A DNA stretch of 64,000 bases from Celeribacter neptunius (GCF_900113955.1 NZ_FORH01000005.1:1-64000); one strand, 5' to 3'. Counted from the stretch's first letter, positions 53,582 through 62,897 are shown. The notes: generated by a model not told the origin, from the letters alone. A program made the numbers and translations.

Positions 53582-54383
53582 CGGGGGTCTCCAGCGCGCT
53601 GCGCACCCGGTTCGGCAAGGCAGAAATCAGTTTGCGCGTATAGGCGTGCGCCGGGCGGCGCAGCACCTGTTCGGTCTCGCCCTGCTCCATCTCGTCGCCG
53701 CGGTACATCACCAGGGTGCGGTCGGTGATGCGCGCGATGACGCCCAGATCGTGCGAAATCAGGATCAATGAGATCCCCAGCTCGCTGACCAGCTCGTCGA
53801 GAATGTCGAGCACCTCGGCCTGCACCGTCACGTCGAGCGCGGTGGTCGGCTCATCGGCGATCAACAGTTCGGGCTTCAAGGCGAGCGCGATGGCGATGCC
53901 GACGCGTTGCCGCTGACCGCCGGACATTTCGTGTGGGAAACTGTCGATCCGATCCGCGGCGCGGGGAATTTTCACCATGTCCAGAAGCCGCAGCGCCTCG
54001 GCGCGGGCGGCGCGGCGCGACAGGCCCTGGCTCAGGCGCAGCCCTTCGGCGATCTGCGCGCCGACCCGCATCGACGGGTTGAGCGCGGTCATCGGCTCCT
54101 GAAAGATCATGCCGATCTTGCGGCCGCGCACCCGACAGAGCTGGCGCTCGGACATGCTCAGGATATCCTCACCGTCGAGCAGGATCTTGCCGCTGGCGGT
54201 CGCGGTGCGGGGCAGTAATCCCATGGTGGCCAGCGACAGCACGGACTTGCCCGAGCCGCTTTCGCCGACGATGCCGAGGGTCTCGCCCTTGTCCAGAGTC
54301 ACATTGATGCCATGCACCACCTCGACCGGATCGCCATGTTCGCGCGCAAAAGACACGCGCAGGTTCTCGATGGACAGCATCAT
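53574..54383 (-). CDS. Dipeptide/oligopeptide ABC transporter ATPase (DppD/OppD type)
   Basis: 269 aa. Walker A GESGSGKSVLSL, QEPMTALNPSMRVGAQI, signature MSGGQRQRVGIAIALAL, Walker B LLIADEPTTALD and LILISHDLGVIARI. Overlaps the permease gene by ATGA at 54380-54383; two adjacent ATGs at the start make the first residue uncertain by one. Confidence 0.92.
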
Positions 54384-55198
54384 GACGCCTGCCTCCGTCT
54401 CGGGTCGGTGAGATCGCGCAGCCCGTCCCCCAGGAGGTTCAGCCCGAGCACGGCGAGTGCGATGGCAAGCCCCGGGGCGAGCACGAGATGGGGCGCCGAA
54501 GAGAGAAAGGTCTGGGCATCGGCCAGCATCCGGCCCCAGCTCGGCGTCGGCGGGGCGACCCCCATGCCGAGAAAGCTGAGCCCGGCTTCGGAGAGGATGC
54601 CAAGGCCCGTCTGGATCGCCAGCTGCACGATGATCTGGGCCGAAATATTGGGCAGGATATGTTGCAGGGTGATCAGCGCCGGGCCCTTGCCCGCCATCCG
54701 TGCCGCCTGGACGAAATCGCGCGACCAGATCTGAAGCGCCGCGCCACGGCTCACCCGGGCGAAGACCGGGATCATGAACACGCCGATGGCGGTGATGGAG
54801 GTCAGCGCCCCGGGCCCCATCAACGCCCCCAGCAGGATCGCCGAGAGGATCGGCGGAAAGGAAAACAGCACGCCGTTGATCGCCATGGCGAGGCGTTCGA
54901 ACACCCCGCCTTTCGCGGCGGCGGACACCCCGATCAGCGTGCCGATGGCGCCACCCAAGAGGGTTGCAGTCATGGCGATGCCCAGAGAGGTCCAGGCCCC
55001 GGCCATGATGATCGAAAAGACATCGCGGCCGATCTGATCGGCGCCCAGAAGCCCGGCTTCGCCGGGCCCCTTGAGCCGGTTGAGGATATTCATCGCGGTC
55101 GGATCGGCGGGGGTCCAGACCCGGCTCAGAAGCGCCGCGCCGATGAGCGCGCCTGTGATCAGGCCACCGAGGATCAGGGAGATGGGAAATCTTTTCAT
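54380..55198 (-). CDS. Dipeptide/oligopeptide ABC transporter permease (DppC type)
   Basis: 272 aa, about six membrane helices. LLGADQIGRDVFSIIMAGAWTS and EAGLSFLGMGVAPPTPSWGRML are the DppC-type marks, and the EAA loop is QAARMAGKGPALITLQHILPN. Overlaps the DppB-type gene upstream by 4 bp. Confidence 0.92.
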   Translation of the reverse strand: MKRFPISLILGGLITGALIGAALLSRVWTPADPTAMNILNRLKGPGEAGLLGADQIGRDVFSIIMAGAWTSLGIAMTATLLGGAIGTLIGVSAAAKGGVFERLAMAINGVLFSFPPILSAILLGALMGPGALTSITAIGVFMIPVFARVSRGAALQIWSRDFVQAARMAGKGPALITLQHILPNISAQIIVQLAIQTGLGILSEAGLSFLGMGVAPPTPSWGRMLADAQTFLSSAPHLVLAPGLAIALAVLGLNLLGDGLRDLTDPRRRQAS

Positions 55199-56148
55199 AC
55201 CCGCCCCCTCAGCCTTGGGTCGAGCACGGTATAGAGCGCGTCGACAATGAGATTCACCACCATCACGATCAGGGTGAACATGAGCACCACATTCTGCACC
55301 ACGATCAGGTCGCGCTGCGACAGCGCCTGATAGGCCAGCGTCCCGATGCCGGGCAGGGTGAACACATTCTCGACCAGCACCGCGCCCGAGATCAGGAAGG
55401 GGATCTGCAGCCCGAGCATGGTGACGACGGGCAGGAGCGCATTGGGCACGGTGTGACGCCAGAGCGCGCGACCGCGGCTCAGGCCCTTGGCGCGGGCGGT
55501 GCGGACGAAATCCTCATTCGTCACTTCGATCACCGCGGCGCGGGTGACCCGGGTCAGCACCGCCGATTGCGGCACGGCCAAAGCGATTGAGGGCAGGATC
55601 AGCGCCTCGAACGCAGCTCCGATCCCGGCCTGCCAGCCGGGAAAGCCGCCGGGGGTGAGCCAGCCGAGCCCGAGCGCCACGCCGAGGATGAGCAAGAGAC
55701 CGATCCAGAAATTCGGCACCGCGATGCCCACCTGCGAAAACAGCGAGGCGAGCGTGTCCACCGGCCCGTTCGGACGATTGGCGGCCCAGACGCCGAGCGG
55801 CAGCGAGATCAGGATCGACAGCAGGGTCGCGATCAGCGTCAGCGGCACGGTCACCGCCAGCCGGTCGGCGATCAGCCCGGCCACCGGCACGCCATAGGTG
55901 TAGGACGTGCCAAGATCGCCGGAGAGCACACCGCCGAGCCAGCCCGCGTAGCGCCACAGGAGCGGCCGGTCGAGGCCGAGTTCGCTGCGCAGCGCGGCGA
56001 CCGTGTCGGGCGCGGCGTTGGTGCCCAGCATGATCGAGGCGGCATCGCCGGGGGCGGCCTCGATCAGCAGGAAGATCACCAGCGATGCGATCCATAGCGT
56101 GATCACAAGGCCGCCGATCTGCCGGGACAGTTTCTTCAATGCGGGCAT
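55195..56148 (-). CDS. Dipeptide/oligopeptide ABC transporter permease (DppB type)
   Basis: 317 aa, six membrane helices with ELGLDRPLLWRYAGWLGGVLSGDLGTSY and the EAA-type loop VRTARAKGLSRGRALWRHTVPN. It follows the binding-protein gene after 115 bp. The intervening bases hold no separate gene. Confidence 0.93.
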   Translation of the reverse strand: MPALKKLSRQIGGLVITLWIASLVIFLLIEAAPGDAASIMLGTNAAPDTVAALRSELGLDRPLLWRYAGWLGGVLSGDLGTSYTYGVPVAGLIADRLAVTVPLTLIATLLSILISLPLGVWAANRPNGPVDTLASLFSQVGIAVPNFWIGLLLILGVALGLGWLTPGGFPGWQAGIGAAFEALILPSIALAVPQSAVLTRVTRAAVIEVTNEDFVRTARAKGLSRGRALWRHTVPNALLPVVTMLGLQIPFLISGAVLVENVFTLPGIGTLAYQALSQRDLIVVQNVVLMFTLIVMVVNLIVDALYTVLDPRLRGRV

Positions 56149-56263
56149 GGCATTTCTCGACCTACGAGGAGGCCTGTTCCTATCTCTGTTGCGATGCGGG
56201 GGGCGGAGGCGAAGGGGAGAGCGGCGGCGTGTTCAATCGTCGCGCCACCCATCCCGCGCGGGC

Positions 56264-57778
56264 TCACTCGACCCAGTGCGCGTCGGTCATGTCATTGGCG
56301 GGCACCGGACCGTTTTCCCAGACCCCGGTGAGGCCGGATTTCCAGATCCCGAGTTTCGGTTCGGAATAGAGAAACAGCGCCGGGACATCCTGGGCCAGAA
56401 GCTCCTGCGCCGCGCGATAGCCTTCGGCCCGGGCCTCGGGCGTCGCCGCCTCGGCGATCTCGGCGATGGTCGCGTCGAATTCGGGGTTCTCGTAATTGAA
56501 GTAATAGGGGTGGCGGGCGTAGATATTGATGTCCAGCGGTTCGGCATGGCCGATGATGGTCATGTCGTAATTGGTGTCCTTGAACACGTCCTGAATCCAG
56601 GCCGCCGGGAAATCCGAGCTTTCGATCTTCGCGGTCACGTCGATCTGCGCGAAATAGGCCTGAAGCACCTCGGCGGAGCGCTGGGCATAGGTGCGGGTGG
56701 GCACTTTGAAGGTAAATTCGAACCCATCGGCATAGCCCGCCTCGGCCAAGAGCGCCTTGGCGGCCTCGGGGTCATAAGGGAAAGCATCGGTGAGATCCTC
56801 GTAAAACGGGCTGGCCGGCGAAAAATGCGATCCGATCGGTGTGCCGAAACCGGATTTGACCGCCTCAACCAGAAGCGCGCGATCCACCGCCATCATCAAT
56901 GCGCGGCGGACCCGCACGTCATCGAAGGGCGGCTTTGCATTGTTCATGCCCGCCACGACTTCCATTTCGCCGGTGCCGACATGGGTGGTGAACCCCTTGT
57001 CCGAGGTGAATTGTTCGAAAAGCTCCGGCGCGCCGAATTCGGCGATGCCGTCGACCTGACCCGAGCGCAGCGCGGCGACCTGGGCCTGCGGATCGGCAAT
57101 GAAACGCGCGGTCAGAGTGTCGAGCGCCGGTGCCCCGCCCCAGTAGCCGTCGAAAGCGCTCATGATCACCCGGTCGCCCTGACGCCATTCGTCGAGTTTG
57201 AACGGCCCGGTGCCGACCGGGGTGCGGCCGTTGCTCTCGGCCGATCCCGGTTCCACCATCACCGCCGCCGGAAAGCCCAGCCAATAGAGCAGATCCGAGG
57301 CCGGGTGCGACAGATGCAGCACCAATGTTGCCGGATCGGGGGCCTCGACACTGTCGATCACCGAATAGAGGGCCTTCTGGCCGTTGGTGGAGTCTTCCGC
57401 GAGAATGCGCTCCAGGCTGAACTTGGCCACGGCGCTGTCGAAGGCCGCACCGTTGTGGAAACTCACCCCCGGCCGCAGAGCGAATGTATAGCTCAACCCG
57501 TCTTCCGAGATGTCCCAGCCGGTGGCCAGCTGCGGTTGCAGCACACCGTCGCGATCGATGGTGACCAGCCCCTCGAAGACGTTCTGCCAGGTCACCTGAC
57601 CGGCAGCCACGGGGGAGCCTTCGGTCGGGTCGAGGCCGGCGGGTTCCACCGCCTGGATGAAGCTGACCGATCCGGCGGCCAGCGCGGCATGGGGGGCAAG
57701 CGCACCAGCGGCAAGCAGCGCGGCGGCAGAGGCGGAGCGGGTAAAGGTCTGGAATGTGGCCCGGAGAGTGAAAAACAT
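56264..57778 (-). CDS. Dipeptide/oligopeptide ABC transporter substrate-binding protein (SBP family 5)
   Basis: 504 aa. Signal (RSASAAALLAAGALAPHAALA) and family-5 solute-binding body with FIQAVEPAGLDPTEG, NVFEGLVTIDRDGVLQPQLA and RPGVSFHNGAAFDS. First gene of the dppABCDF-like operon ending in the amidase. The start at 57778 is chosen because the residues upstream are not a signal peptide. The ligand may be a peptide or another small compound; the linked amidase hints at an amide. Confidence 0.92.
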   Translation of the reverse strand: MFFTLRATFQTFTRSASAAALLAAGALAPHAALAAGSVSFIQAVEPAGLDPTEGSPVAAGQVTWQNVFEGLVTIDRDGVLQPQLATGWDISEDGLSYTFALRPGVSFHNGAAFDSAVAKFSLERILAEDSTNGQKALYSVIDSVEAPDPATLVLHLSHPASDLLYWLGFPAAVMVEPGSAESNGRTPVGTGPFKLDEWRQGDRVIMSAFDGYWGGAPALDTLTARFIADPQAQVAALRSGQVDGIAEFGAPELFEQFTSDKGFTTHVGTGEMEVVAGMNNAKPPFDDVRVRRALMMAVDRALLVEAVKSGFGTPIGSHFSPASPFYEDLTDAFPYDPEAAKALLAEAGYADGFEFTFKVPTRTYAQRSAEVLQAYFAQIDVTAKIESSDFPAAWIQDVFKDTNYDMTIIGHAEPLDINIYARHPYYFNYENPEFDATIAEIAEAATPEARAEGYRAAQELLAQDVPALFLYSEPKLGIWKSGLTGVWENGPVPANDMTDAHWVE

Positions 57779-57818
57779 GTCGGTTCCCTGTTTGCGTATC
57801 TCTTTGTGATCTTCGTCA

Positions 57819-57835
57819 CATCTTGACTTCAGATG
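57819..57835. promoter_or_regulatory. LysR-type box (ATC-N9-GAT) in the divergent promoter
   Basis: CATCT (57819-57823), N7, AGATG (57831-57835), which contains ATC-N9-GAT, one of the classic LysR recognition patterns. It lies between the binding-protein gene and the LysR gene, 41 bp from the former start. Confidence 0.55.
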
Positions 57836-57915
57836 AAAGAGCAGATCGAGTGTCTTGAAAACCAAAAATGCAAAGTCACTGTGCTGCGAAAATCGTTGCA
57901 CTCAGCGGGGCGCCC

Positions 57916-58818
57916 ATGGATTTGGCAACGATTGAATTGATTCAGGAGCTCGCGCGCTCTGGCTCGATCCGCCAGACGGCCGAGCTCAGCGGCATGTCCC
58001 CCACAGCGGTGACCCGGCAGCTCGACAAGCTCGAACACGCTTTCGGAACGCCGCTGGTCGAACGCACGCCACGCGGGGTGCGGTTGACGGCGGCGGGTGA
58101 AGTGGTCGTGGCCCGGTCGCACAATGTGGCGCGCGAGCTGTCGATGACGCGGCAGATGATCGACGAGTTGAAAGGCCTGCGCCGCGGCCATGTCTCGGTC
58201 CATGTCAACGGCGCCGCGATCAGTTCGATCCTCGCTCCGGCGATTTCCGAATTCTCCGGTCTGCATCCGCAGATCTCGATCGAGGTGGTGGTGTCTTCCG
58301 CGCAGGCGGCGCTGGATGCGGTGGCCACCGGTCAGACCGATCTGGCGGTGACCATGTTCGCGCCGGTCGACGCCAGGGTGGTCATTCGGTTTCGCATGCC
58401 GGTGCGACACGAACCGATCCTGTCACCCGAGCATCCTCTGGCGGCACGCGAAGAGCTGTCCATCTCCGATCTCGTCGGGTGCCGTCTGGCGCTGCCGAAC
58501 CGCAGTTTCGGAGTGCGCCGCCAGTTCGACGCCCGGCTGCGCGCGCAGGGCTACGAGCCGTCCGAGGCGGCCTTCACCACCTCGTCTCTGGAGTTGCAAA
58601 AGGATCTGGCCCGGCGCGGGTCCGCGGTGTTGATCCTGCCGCAGATGACGGTGCAGCGCGAGATCGACAATGGCGATCTGGTGATGCGGCCCTTTACCCC
58701 GCAGAGCCGGATCGAGACGCTTCTGGATCTGAGCCATTCCCTCACCCGGCATCAGAGTTTCGCGGCCCGGCAGCTTCTGGAATTTCTCGAGCGCTTCCTC
58801 GACCGTCATCACGGCTGA
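57916..58818 (+). CDS. LysR-family transcriptional regulator
   Basis: 300 aa. Helix-turn-helix about residues 1-60 (MDLATIELIQELARSGSIRQ, then MSPTAVTRQLDKLEHAFGTPL). The effector domain covers about 90-290. Start at 57916 chosen because the family begins just before the first helix; an in-frame ATG at 57868 is less likely. Divergent from the oligopeptide-type ABC operon, 137 bp away, with a LysR box between. Ends at a bidirectional terminator shared with the dihydrodipicolinate-synthase-like gene. Confidence 0.92.
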   Translation: MDLATIELIQELARSGSIRQTAELSGMSPTAVTRQLDKLEHAFGTPLVERTPRGVRLTAAGEVVVARSHNVARELSMTRQMIDELKGLRRGHVSVHVNGAAISSILAPAISEFSGLHPQISIEVVVSSAQAALDAVATGQTDLAVTMFAPVDARVVIRFRMPVRHEPILSPEHPLAAREELSISDLVGCRLALPNRSFGVRRQFDARLRAQGYEPSEAAFTTSSLELQKDLARRGSAVLILPQMTVQREIDNGDLVMRPFTPQSRIETLLDLSHSLTRHQSFAARQLLEFLERFLDRHHG

Positions 58819-58865
58819 CCCGAAGGCCGCGCGCCGGCATTCTCAGTCAATCGCATGTTCTAACG

Positions 58866-58901
58866 AAAAAAGGCGGCGCGCTCGAAGCGCCCGCCTTTTT
58901 T
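58866..58901. terminator. Bidirectional rho-independent terminator
   Basis: GGCGG (58872-58876) / CCGCC (58891-58895) with inner GCGC/GCGC and a TCGAA loop, flanked by an A run (58866-58871) and a T run (58896-58901). It therefore works on both strands, ending the LysR gene (plus) and the convergent DapA-like gene (minus). Confidence 0.85.
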
Positions 58902-58918
58902 GCTGGCATGACCGGAGA

Positions 58919-59848
58919 TTATTTCCAGGCGTCGTACCAAGCCCGGAAGAGGGCGTACTGGCCGTCCACATGGGCTTTCTGCGCCGGCGACAGCACGTCG
59001 GTCTCGTTGAAATGCAGCGCGTATTCCGCGTCGCCGGTCAGGACCATGAGGCGCTTGTAATACAGCACGAGATCGGGGCCCTCATCGAAGGTGGAGAGCA
59101 CCATCAGCGCCTGTTCCAGTTCCTTTGCCTTCTTGCGGGCCTCGACATCGCCTGTGGCGGCCTTCTCGCTGAGCGCCACGAGGTGCAGCACCTCTTTGGG
59201 CAGGGCATTGCCGATGCCGGTGATGGCACCGGTCGCGCCGCAATCGATGAAGCCATGGCAGACCTGGGTATCGACACCGACCATCAGGGTCAGATCGTCA
59301 TTGCCGGAGGTGATATTCTCGGCCGCATAGGTCAGATCCTTGGCGCCGCCGAATTCCTTGAAGCCGATCAGGTTCGGATAGGCGGTGCGCAGTTCGAAGA
59401 ACAGATCGGCACGGGTGGCGAAACCGTAATAGGGGCTGTTGTAAATCACCGCCGGAAGGTCTTTCGCGGCCTCCAGGATGGCGGAAAAATGCGCCTTCTG
59501 GGCCGCCGGGGAGGAGCCGCGCGACAGGACGCGCGGGATCACCATCAGACCTTTTGCACCGACCTTGGCGGCATGGGCGGCATGGGTGACGGCGGATTGC
59601 GTGTTGATTGCGCCGGTGCCGACGATCACGGGCACGCCGGCCTCGATCAGAGCCTCGACGCCCTTCATCCGCTGCGCGTCGGTCAAGAGCGGCCAATCGC
59701 CCATCGATCCGCAATAGACCACCGCCGACATGCCCGCCGCGATTAATTCTTGCCCCTTCCGGGCCAGCGCGGCGTAATCGGGCTCTCGGGCCTCGGTGCA
59801 GGGGGTCATCAGCGCGGGGATGCAGCCGGTAAAGATCGTGTCGCTCAT
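58919..59848 (-). CDS. DapA-family lyase, probable pyrroline-4-hydroxy-2-carboxylate deaminase
   Basis: 309 aa. Dihydrodipicolinate-synthase/NAL family: Schiff-base Lys164 in LIGFKEFGG and Tyr136 in AVIYNSPYYG, TIM barrel. The gene neighbours (D-amino-acid oxidase-like, proline-racemase-like, aldehyde dehydrogenase) match the bacterial hydroxyproline pathway, where this family member turns pyrroline-4-hydroxy-2-carboxylate into 2-oxoglutarate semialdehyde (HypD/LhpC). Start at 59848. One TTGTCGACAA operator lies 163 bp upstream. Confidence 0.82.
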   Translation of the reverse strand: MSDTIFTGCIPALMTPCTEAREPDYAALARKGQELIAAGMSAVVYCGSMGDWPLLTDAQRMKGVEALIEAGVPVIVGTGAINTQSAVTHAAHAAKVGAKGLMVIPRVLSRGSSPAAQKAHFSAILEAAKDLPAVIYNSPYYGFATRADLFFELRTAYPNLIGFKEFGGAKDLTYAAENITSGNDDLTLMVGVDTQVCHGFIDCGATGAITGIGNALPKEVLHLVALSEKAATGDVEARKKAKELEQALMVLSTFDEGPDLVLYYKRLMVLTGDAEYALHFNETDVLSPAQKAHVDGQYALFRAWYDAWK

Positions 59849-60010
59849 TTGCGGTCCTTTCAAAGTGTTCGTAGCAGGTGCGTGCCCCATGCCGCCTGTG
59901 CCGGGACCGTCTGCCAGTGTCTTGCGATGCGGTGCTGGACTGCCTGCACGGCGGCCTGCCGACGGTGAGTCCAACCTTGTCGAATTTTGAAATACCATTG
60001 AGCCGACTTT

Positions 60011-60020
60011 TTGTCGACAA
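60011..60020. promoter_or_regulatory. GntR-type operator, left copy
   Basis: TTGTCGACAA, a perfect 10-bp palindrome of the form bound by FCD-type GntR regulators (GT-N2-AC core). It lies ahead of the DapA-like gene and is identical to the copy at 60576-60585. Confidence 0.65.
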
Positions 60021-60095
60021 ATAAAATTCAAAAAAGCAAATTGGCCCAAAAACGGCGTAAAACCAGAGGGTTTCGAAGGTTTCTCGTGAACAGAA

Positions 60096-60121
60096 AAGAG
60101 CGGCCTCACCGGGCCGCTCTT
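60096..60121 (-). terminator. Terminator of the GntR remnant
   Basis: AAGAGCGGCC (60096-60105) / GGCCGCTCTT (60112-60121), perfect 10 bp. On the minus strand it is followed by T residues, 33 bp after the stop of the regulator remnant. It shows that the gene was once a separate transcription unit. Confidence 0.7.
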
Positions 60122-60153
60122 GAAAGCGCAATAGTGGATGTTCTGTTATGGGG

Positions 60154-60494
60154 TCAGAGCGCCAGGAGCGCATTCGGGCGCGTGTCGGCTGCGATATAAG
60201 ACTGAATCTGGCGCACGATCTGGTCGGCATGGGCGCGGGCCAGTTCATCGGCGCGGGCCACGTCACGGTCGACGATGGCGCGGATCATGTCCTCATGTTC
60301 GGTGACATATTGTTCCGGCAGCTTGTCATTGAAGGACGAATAATAGAGCCGCAGGATACGGCGGCCCTCATCCAGCAGCCGGGGGTGAGTTTCAACTCGA
60401 TGATCTCGTTGCGAAGGGTCTCGTAAACATGGGTCACCCCGGACCCGCGCTTCAACGGCGGGTGCTCGGATTTTTTTTCTTTGGGTTTGGTCAT
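60154..60494 (-). pseudogene. GntR-family regulator with internal deletion and frameshift
   Basis: From the ATG at 60494 about 39 codons encode a normal GntR N-terminus (VTHVYETLRNEIIELKLTPG). At about 60380 the frame shifts; in the next frame the sequence continues at once with the FCD C-terminal end (RLLDEGRRILRLYYSSFND ... HADQIVRQIQSYIAAD) to the stop at 60154. About 100-110 residues, including the recognition helix and most of the ligand domain, are missing. The junction sits in a CCGGC stretch. A complete protein would be about 215-230 aa, so this is non-functional. It lies between the two halves of the hydroxyproline locus. Confidence 0.85.
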
Positions 60495-60575
60495 GGCGGA
60501 ACAGATCCTTGGCTCGGTGTGGAACAAGTTTGCATAAACTGGGAATACGGCGCCATCCCCTTTATAAAATTTTTA

Positions 60576-60585
60576 TTGTCGACAA
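60576..60585. promoter_or_regulatory. GntR-type operator, right copy
   Basis: TTGTCGACAA, identical to the copy at 60011-60020. It ends 54 bp upstream of the D-amino-acid oxidase-like gene within an AT-rich promoter stretch (60560-60600). Confidence 0.65.
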
Positions 60586-60639
60586 AACAAATGCAGAATG
60601 TTAGCGTCTTGTGGCCGAGATTGGGAAAGGGCGGTTTTC

Positions 60640-61887
60640 ATGCAGGTTTGTGTCATCGGAGCGGGAATTATCGGCGTCAGTGCCGCGTTTGCCCTGTCGC
60701 GTGACGGCCATGATGTGACGCTTCTGGACCGCGAAGGCGTGGTTGCGGGGGCCTCAAGCGGCAACGCCGGCGCCTTTGCCTTTGCCGATGTCATTCCGCT
60801 GGCCACGCCCGGGATCATGAAGAAAGCGCCGAAATGGCTGCTCGACCCGCTCGGGCCGCTCTCAATTCCGCCCGCCTATGCGTTGAACATCGCGCCCTGG
60901 CTGATCCGCTACTGGCGTGCGAGCTGGCGTGACCGCTATGCCGCAGCGCTCAAGGCGCAGTCCGAGATGATGCGCCTCTCGCAAGCAGCGCTCGATGCGC
61001 TGGTTGCCGATCTGCAGCTCGCCGATCTCATCCGCCCCGAGGGCCAGATGCAGCTCTACGAAGGCGAGACCGCGTTTCAAGCCAGCCAAAAGGGCTGGGA
61101 TGAGCGCAAGCGCGCAGGGGTGAAATTCGAGTTTCTGACAGGCGCGGAGGCGATTGCCGAGATCCAACCCGGGATCGACCCGCGCTTCACCCATGCCGGC
61201 TTCACGCCCGACTGGAAAAACGTCACCGATCCGGCGCTCTGGACCCGTCGCATCGCCGAAGAGGCGCAGCGTCTGGGCGCCAGTTTCGCCCGCCGCGAGG
61301 TCACCCGGATCGAACCGGTGGACCAGGGCGCAATCGTGCATTCTGCGGAAGGCGCGGAGCGGTTCGATAAGGTGGTTCTGGCCGCGGGTGCCTATGGCAA
61401 TCCGCTTCTGAAATCTCTTGGTCTCAAATTGCCGCTCGAAACCGAGCGCGGCTATAACACGACGCTGCCGGCGGGCGCGTTTGATCTGAAAACCCATCTG
61501 ACCTTCTCCGACCATGGCTTTGTCGTCACGAAAATCGGCGAAGGCGTACGGGTCGGCGGTGCGGTCGAACTGGGCGGGATGCGCCTGCCGCCGCGCATGG
61601 CCCGCGCCGGGGCGCTTTTGACCAAGGCCAAACGCTTCCTGCCGACACTCGACACCGAAGGCGGCACACAATGGATGGGGTTCCGCCCCTCCATGCCCGA
61701 CTCCCTCCCTGTCATCGGCGCACATCCCGACACCTCTTCCGTGGTGTTCGCCTTTGGCCATGGCCACCTGGGGCTCACGCAATCTGCGGGAACCGCCCGG
61801 GTGGTCGCTGATCTGATCGCCGGGCGCACACCGCCTCTCGATCTCACCCCGTTTCGTCCCACCAGATTTGCCGGATATCGCGCATGA
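60640..61887 (+). CDS. FAD-dependent D-amino-acid oxidase-like enzyme, probable D-hydroxyproline dehydrogenase
   Basis: 415 aa. The dinucleotide motif CVIGAGIIGVSAAFALSRDG opens the protein and the DAO C-terminal HGHLGLTQSAGTARVVADLI closes it. It belongs to the DadA/D-amino acid dehydrogenase group. In the hydroxyproline pathway this enzyme oxidises cis-4-hydroxy-D-proline to pyrroline-4-hydroxy-2-carboxylate (HypO/LhpB). First gene of the plus-strand operon; start at 60640 fixed by the FAD fold. The stop overlaps the epimerase start (ATGA). Confidence 0.85.
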   Translation: MQVCVIGAGIIGVSAAFALSRDGHDVTLLDREGVVAGASSGNAGAFAFADVIPLATPGIMKKAPKWLLDPLGPLSIPPAYALNIAPWLIRYWRASWRDRYAAALKAQSEMMRLSQAALDALVADLQLADLIRPEGQMQLYEGETAFQASQKGWDERKRAGVKFEFLTGAEAIAEIQPGIDPRFTHAGFTPDWKNVTDPALWTRRIAEEAQRLGASFARREVTRIEPVDQGAIVHSAEGAERFDKVVLAAGAYGNPLLKSLGLKLPLETERGYNTTLPAGAFDLKTHLTFSDHGFVVTKIGEGVRVGGAVELGGMRLPPRMARAGALLTKAKRFLPTLDTEGGTQWMGFRPSMPDSLPVIGAHPDTSSVVFAFGHGHLGLTQSAGTARVVADLIAGRTPPLDLTPFRPTRFAGYRA

Positions 61888-62897
61888 CCAATCACACGTT
61901 TACCTGTATCGACGGCCACACCTGTGGCAATCCCGTGCGTCTCGTGGCGGGCGGTGGCCCGCGTCTCGAAGGCGCGGACATGATCGAGAAGCGCGCGCAT
62001 TTCCTGCGCGAATTCGACTGGATCCGCACCGGGCTGATGTTCGAACCGCGCGGCCATGACATGATGTCCGGCTCGATCCTCTACCCGCCGACGCGCGAGG
62101 ATTGCGATGTCGCTGTGCTGTTCATCGAGACCTCCGGTTGCCTGCCGATGTGCGGTCACGGCACGATCGGCACGGTGACCATGGCGATCGAGAACGGGCT
62201 GGTGACCCCGAAAGAGCCGGGCAAGCTCATGCTCGATACGCCCGCCGGGCCGGTGGCCATCGATTATCGCCAGGAAGGCCGCTTTGTCGAAGAGGTGCGG
62301 CTCACCAATGTGCCCGCGTTCCTCTATGCCGAAGGGATGACCGCCGAGATCGACGCGCTGGGCGAGGTCACGGTGGATGTGTCCTACGGCGGCAATTTCT
62401 ACGCCATCGTCGAACCGCAGGCCTGTTTTAACGACATGGCCGATTACACGGCGGGCGAATTGATCGAGATGAGCCGGGCGCTGCGCCGGGCGCTCAACGA
62501 GAAATACGATTTCGTGCATCCCGAAAAGCCCGAGATCAACGGGCTGTCGCATATCATGTGGACCGGCGCCCCGACGGTCGATGGTGCAACGGCCCGCAAT
62601 GCGGTGTTCTATGGCGACAAGGCCATCGACCGCTCGCCTTGCGGCACCGGCACATCCGCGCGCATGGCGCAATGGGCCGCCAAAGGCCGGCTCAAGCCGG
62701 GCGATGAGTTCATCCACGAAAGCATCATCGGCAGCCTGTTCAAAGGCCGGGTCGAGGCGGCGGTCAAGGTCGGGACCAAGGACGGAGAGCGCGACGCGAT
62801 CATCCCCTCGATCGGCGGATGGGCGCGTCAAACCGGGTTCAACACCATCTTCATCGACGACCGCGACCCCTACGCACACGGGTTTGCCGTGGTCTGA
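61884..62897 (+). CDS. Proline-racemase-family 4-hydroxyproline 2-epimerase
   Basis: 337 aa. Both catalytic Cys are present: Cys90 in LPMCGHGTIG and Cys253 in DRSPCGTGTSA, so this is an epimerase or racemase and not the related trans-3-hydroxyproline dehydratase (which has Thr at the second site). Epimerises trans-4-hydroxy-L-proline at C2. Coupled by ATGA to the oxidase gene. Proline racemase itself is an alternative, but the neighbours favour hydroxyproline. Confidence 0.88.
   Translation: MTNHTFTCIDGHTCGNPVRLVAGGGPRLEGADMIEKRAHFLREFDWIRTGLMFEPRGHDMMSGSILYPPTREDCDVAVLFIETSGCLPMCGHGTIGTVTMAIENGLVTPKEPGKLMLDTPAGPVAIDYRQEGRFVEEVRLTNVPAFLYAEGMTAEIDALGEVTVDVSYGGNFYAIVEPQACFNDMADYTAGELIEMSRALRRALNEKYDFVHPEKPEINGLSHIMWTGAPTVDGATARNAVFYGDKAIDRSPCGTGTSARMAQWAAKGRLKPGDEFIHESIIGSLFKGRVEAAVKVGTKDGERDAIIPSIGGWARQTGFNTIFIDDRDPYAHGFAVV

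Larger units (their letters stand above)
59849..60153. promoter_or_regulatory. Leader of the DapA-like gene with operator and terminator
   Basis: 305 bp. It holds the palindrome TTGTCGACAA (60011-60020), the terminator of the broken GntR gene (60096-60121) and an AT-rich patch (59985-60060) that should contain the minus-strand promoter. No coding sequence recognised. Confidence 0.6.

Noticed and set aside
56003-57826. 607-codon open frame on the plus strand
   Set aside because: Antisense to the family-5 binding protein; composition is Arg/Gly/His-rich with no recognisable domain.
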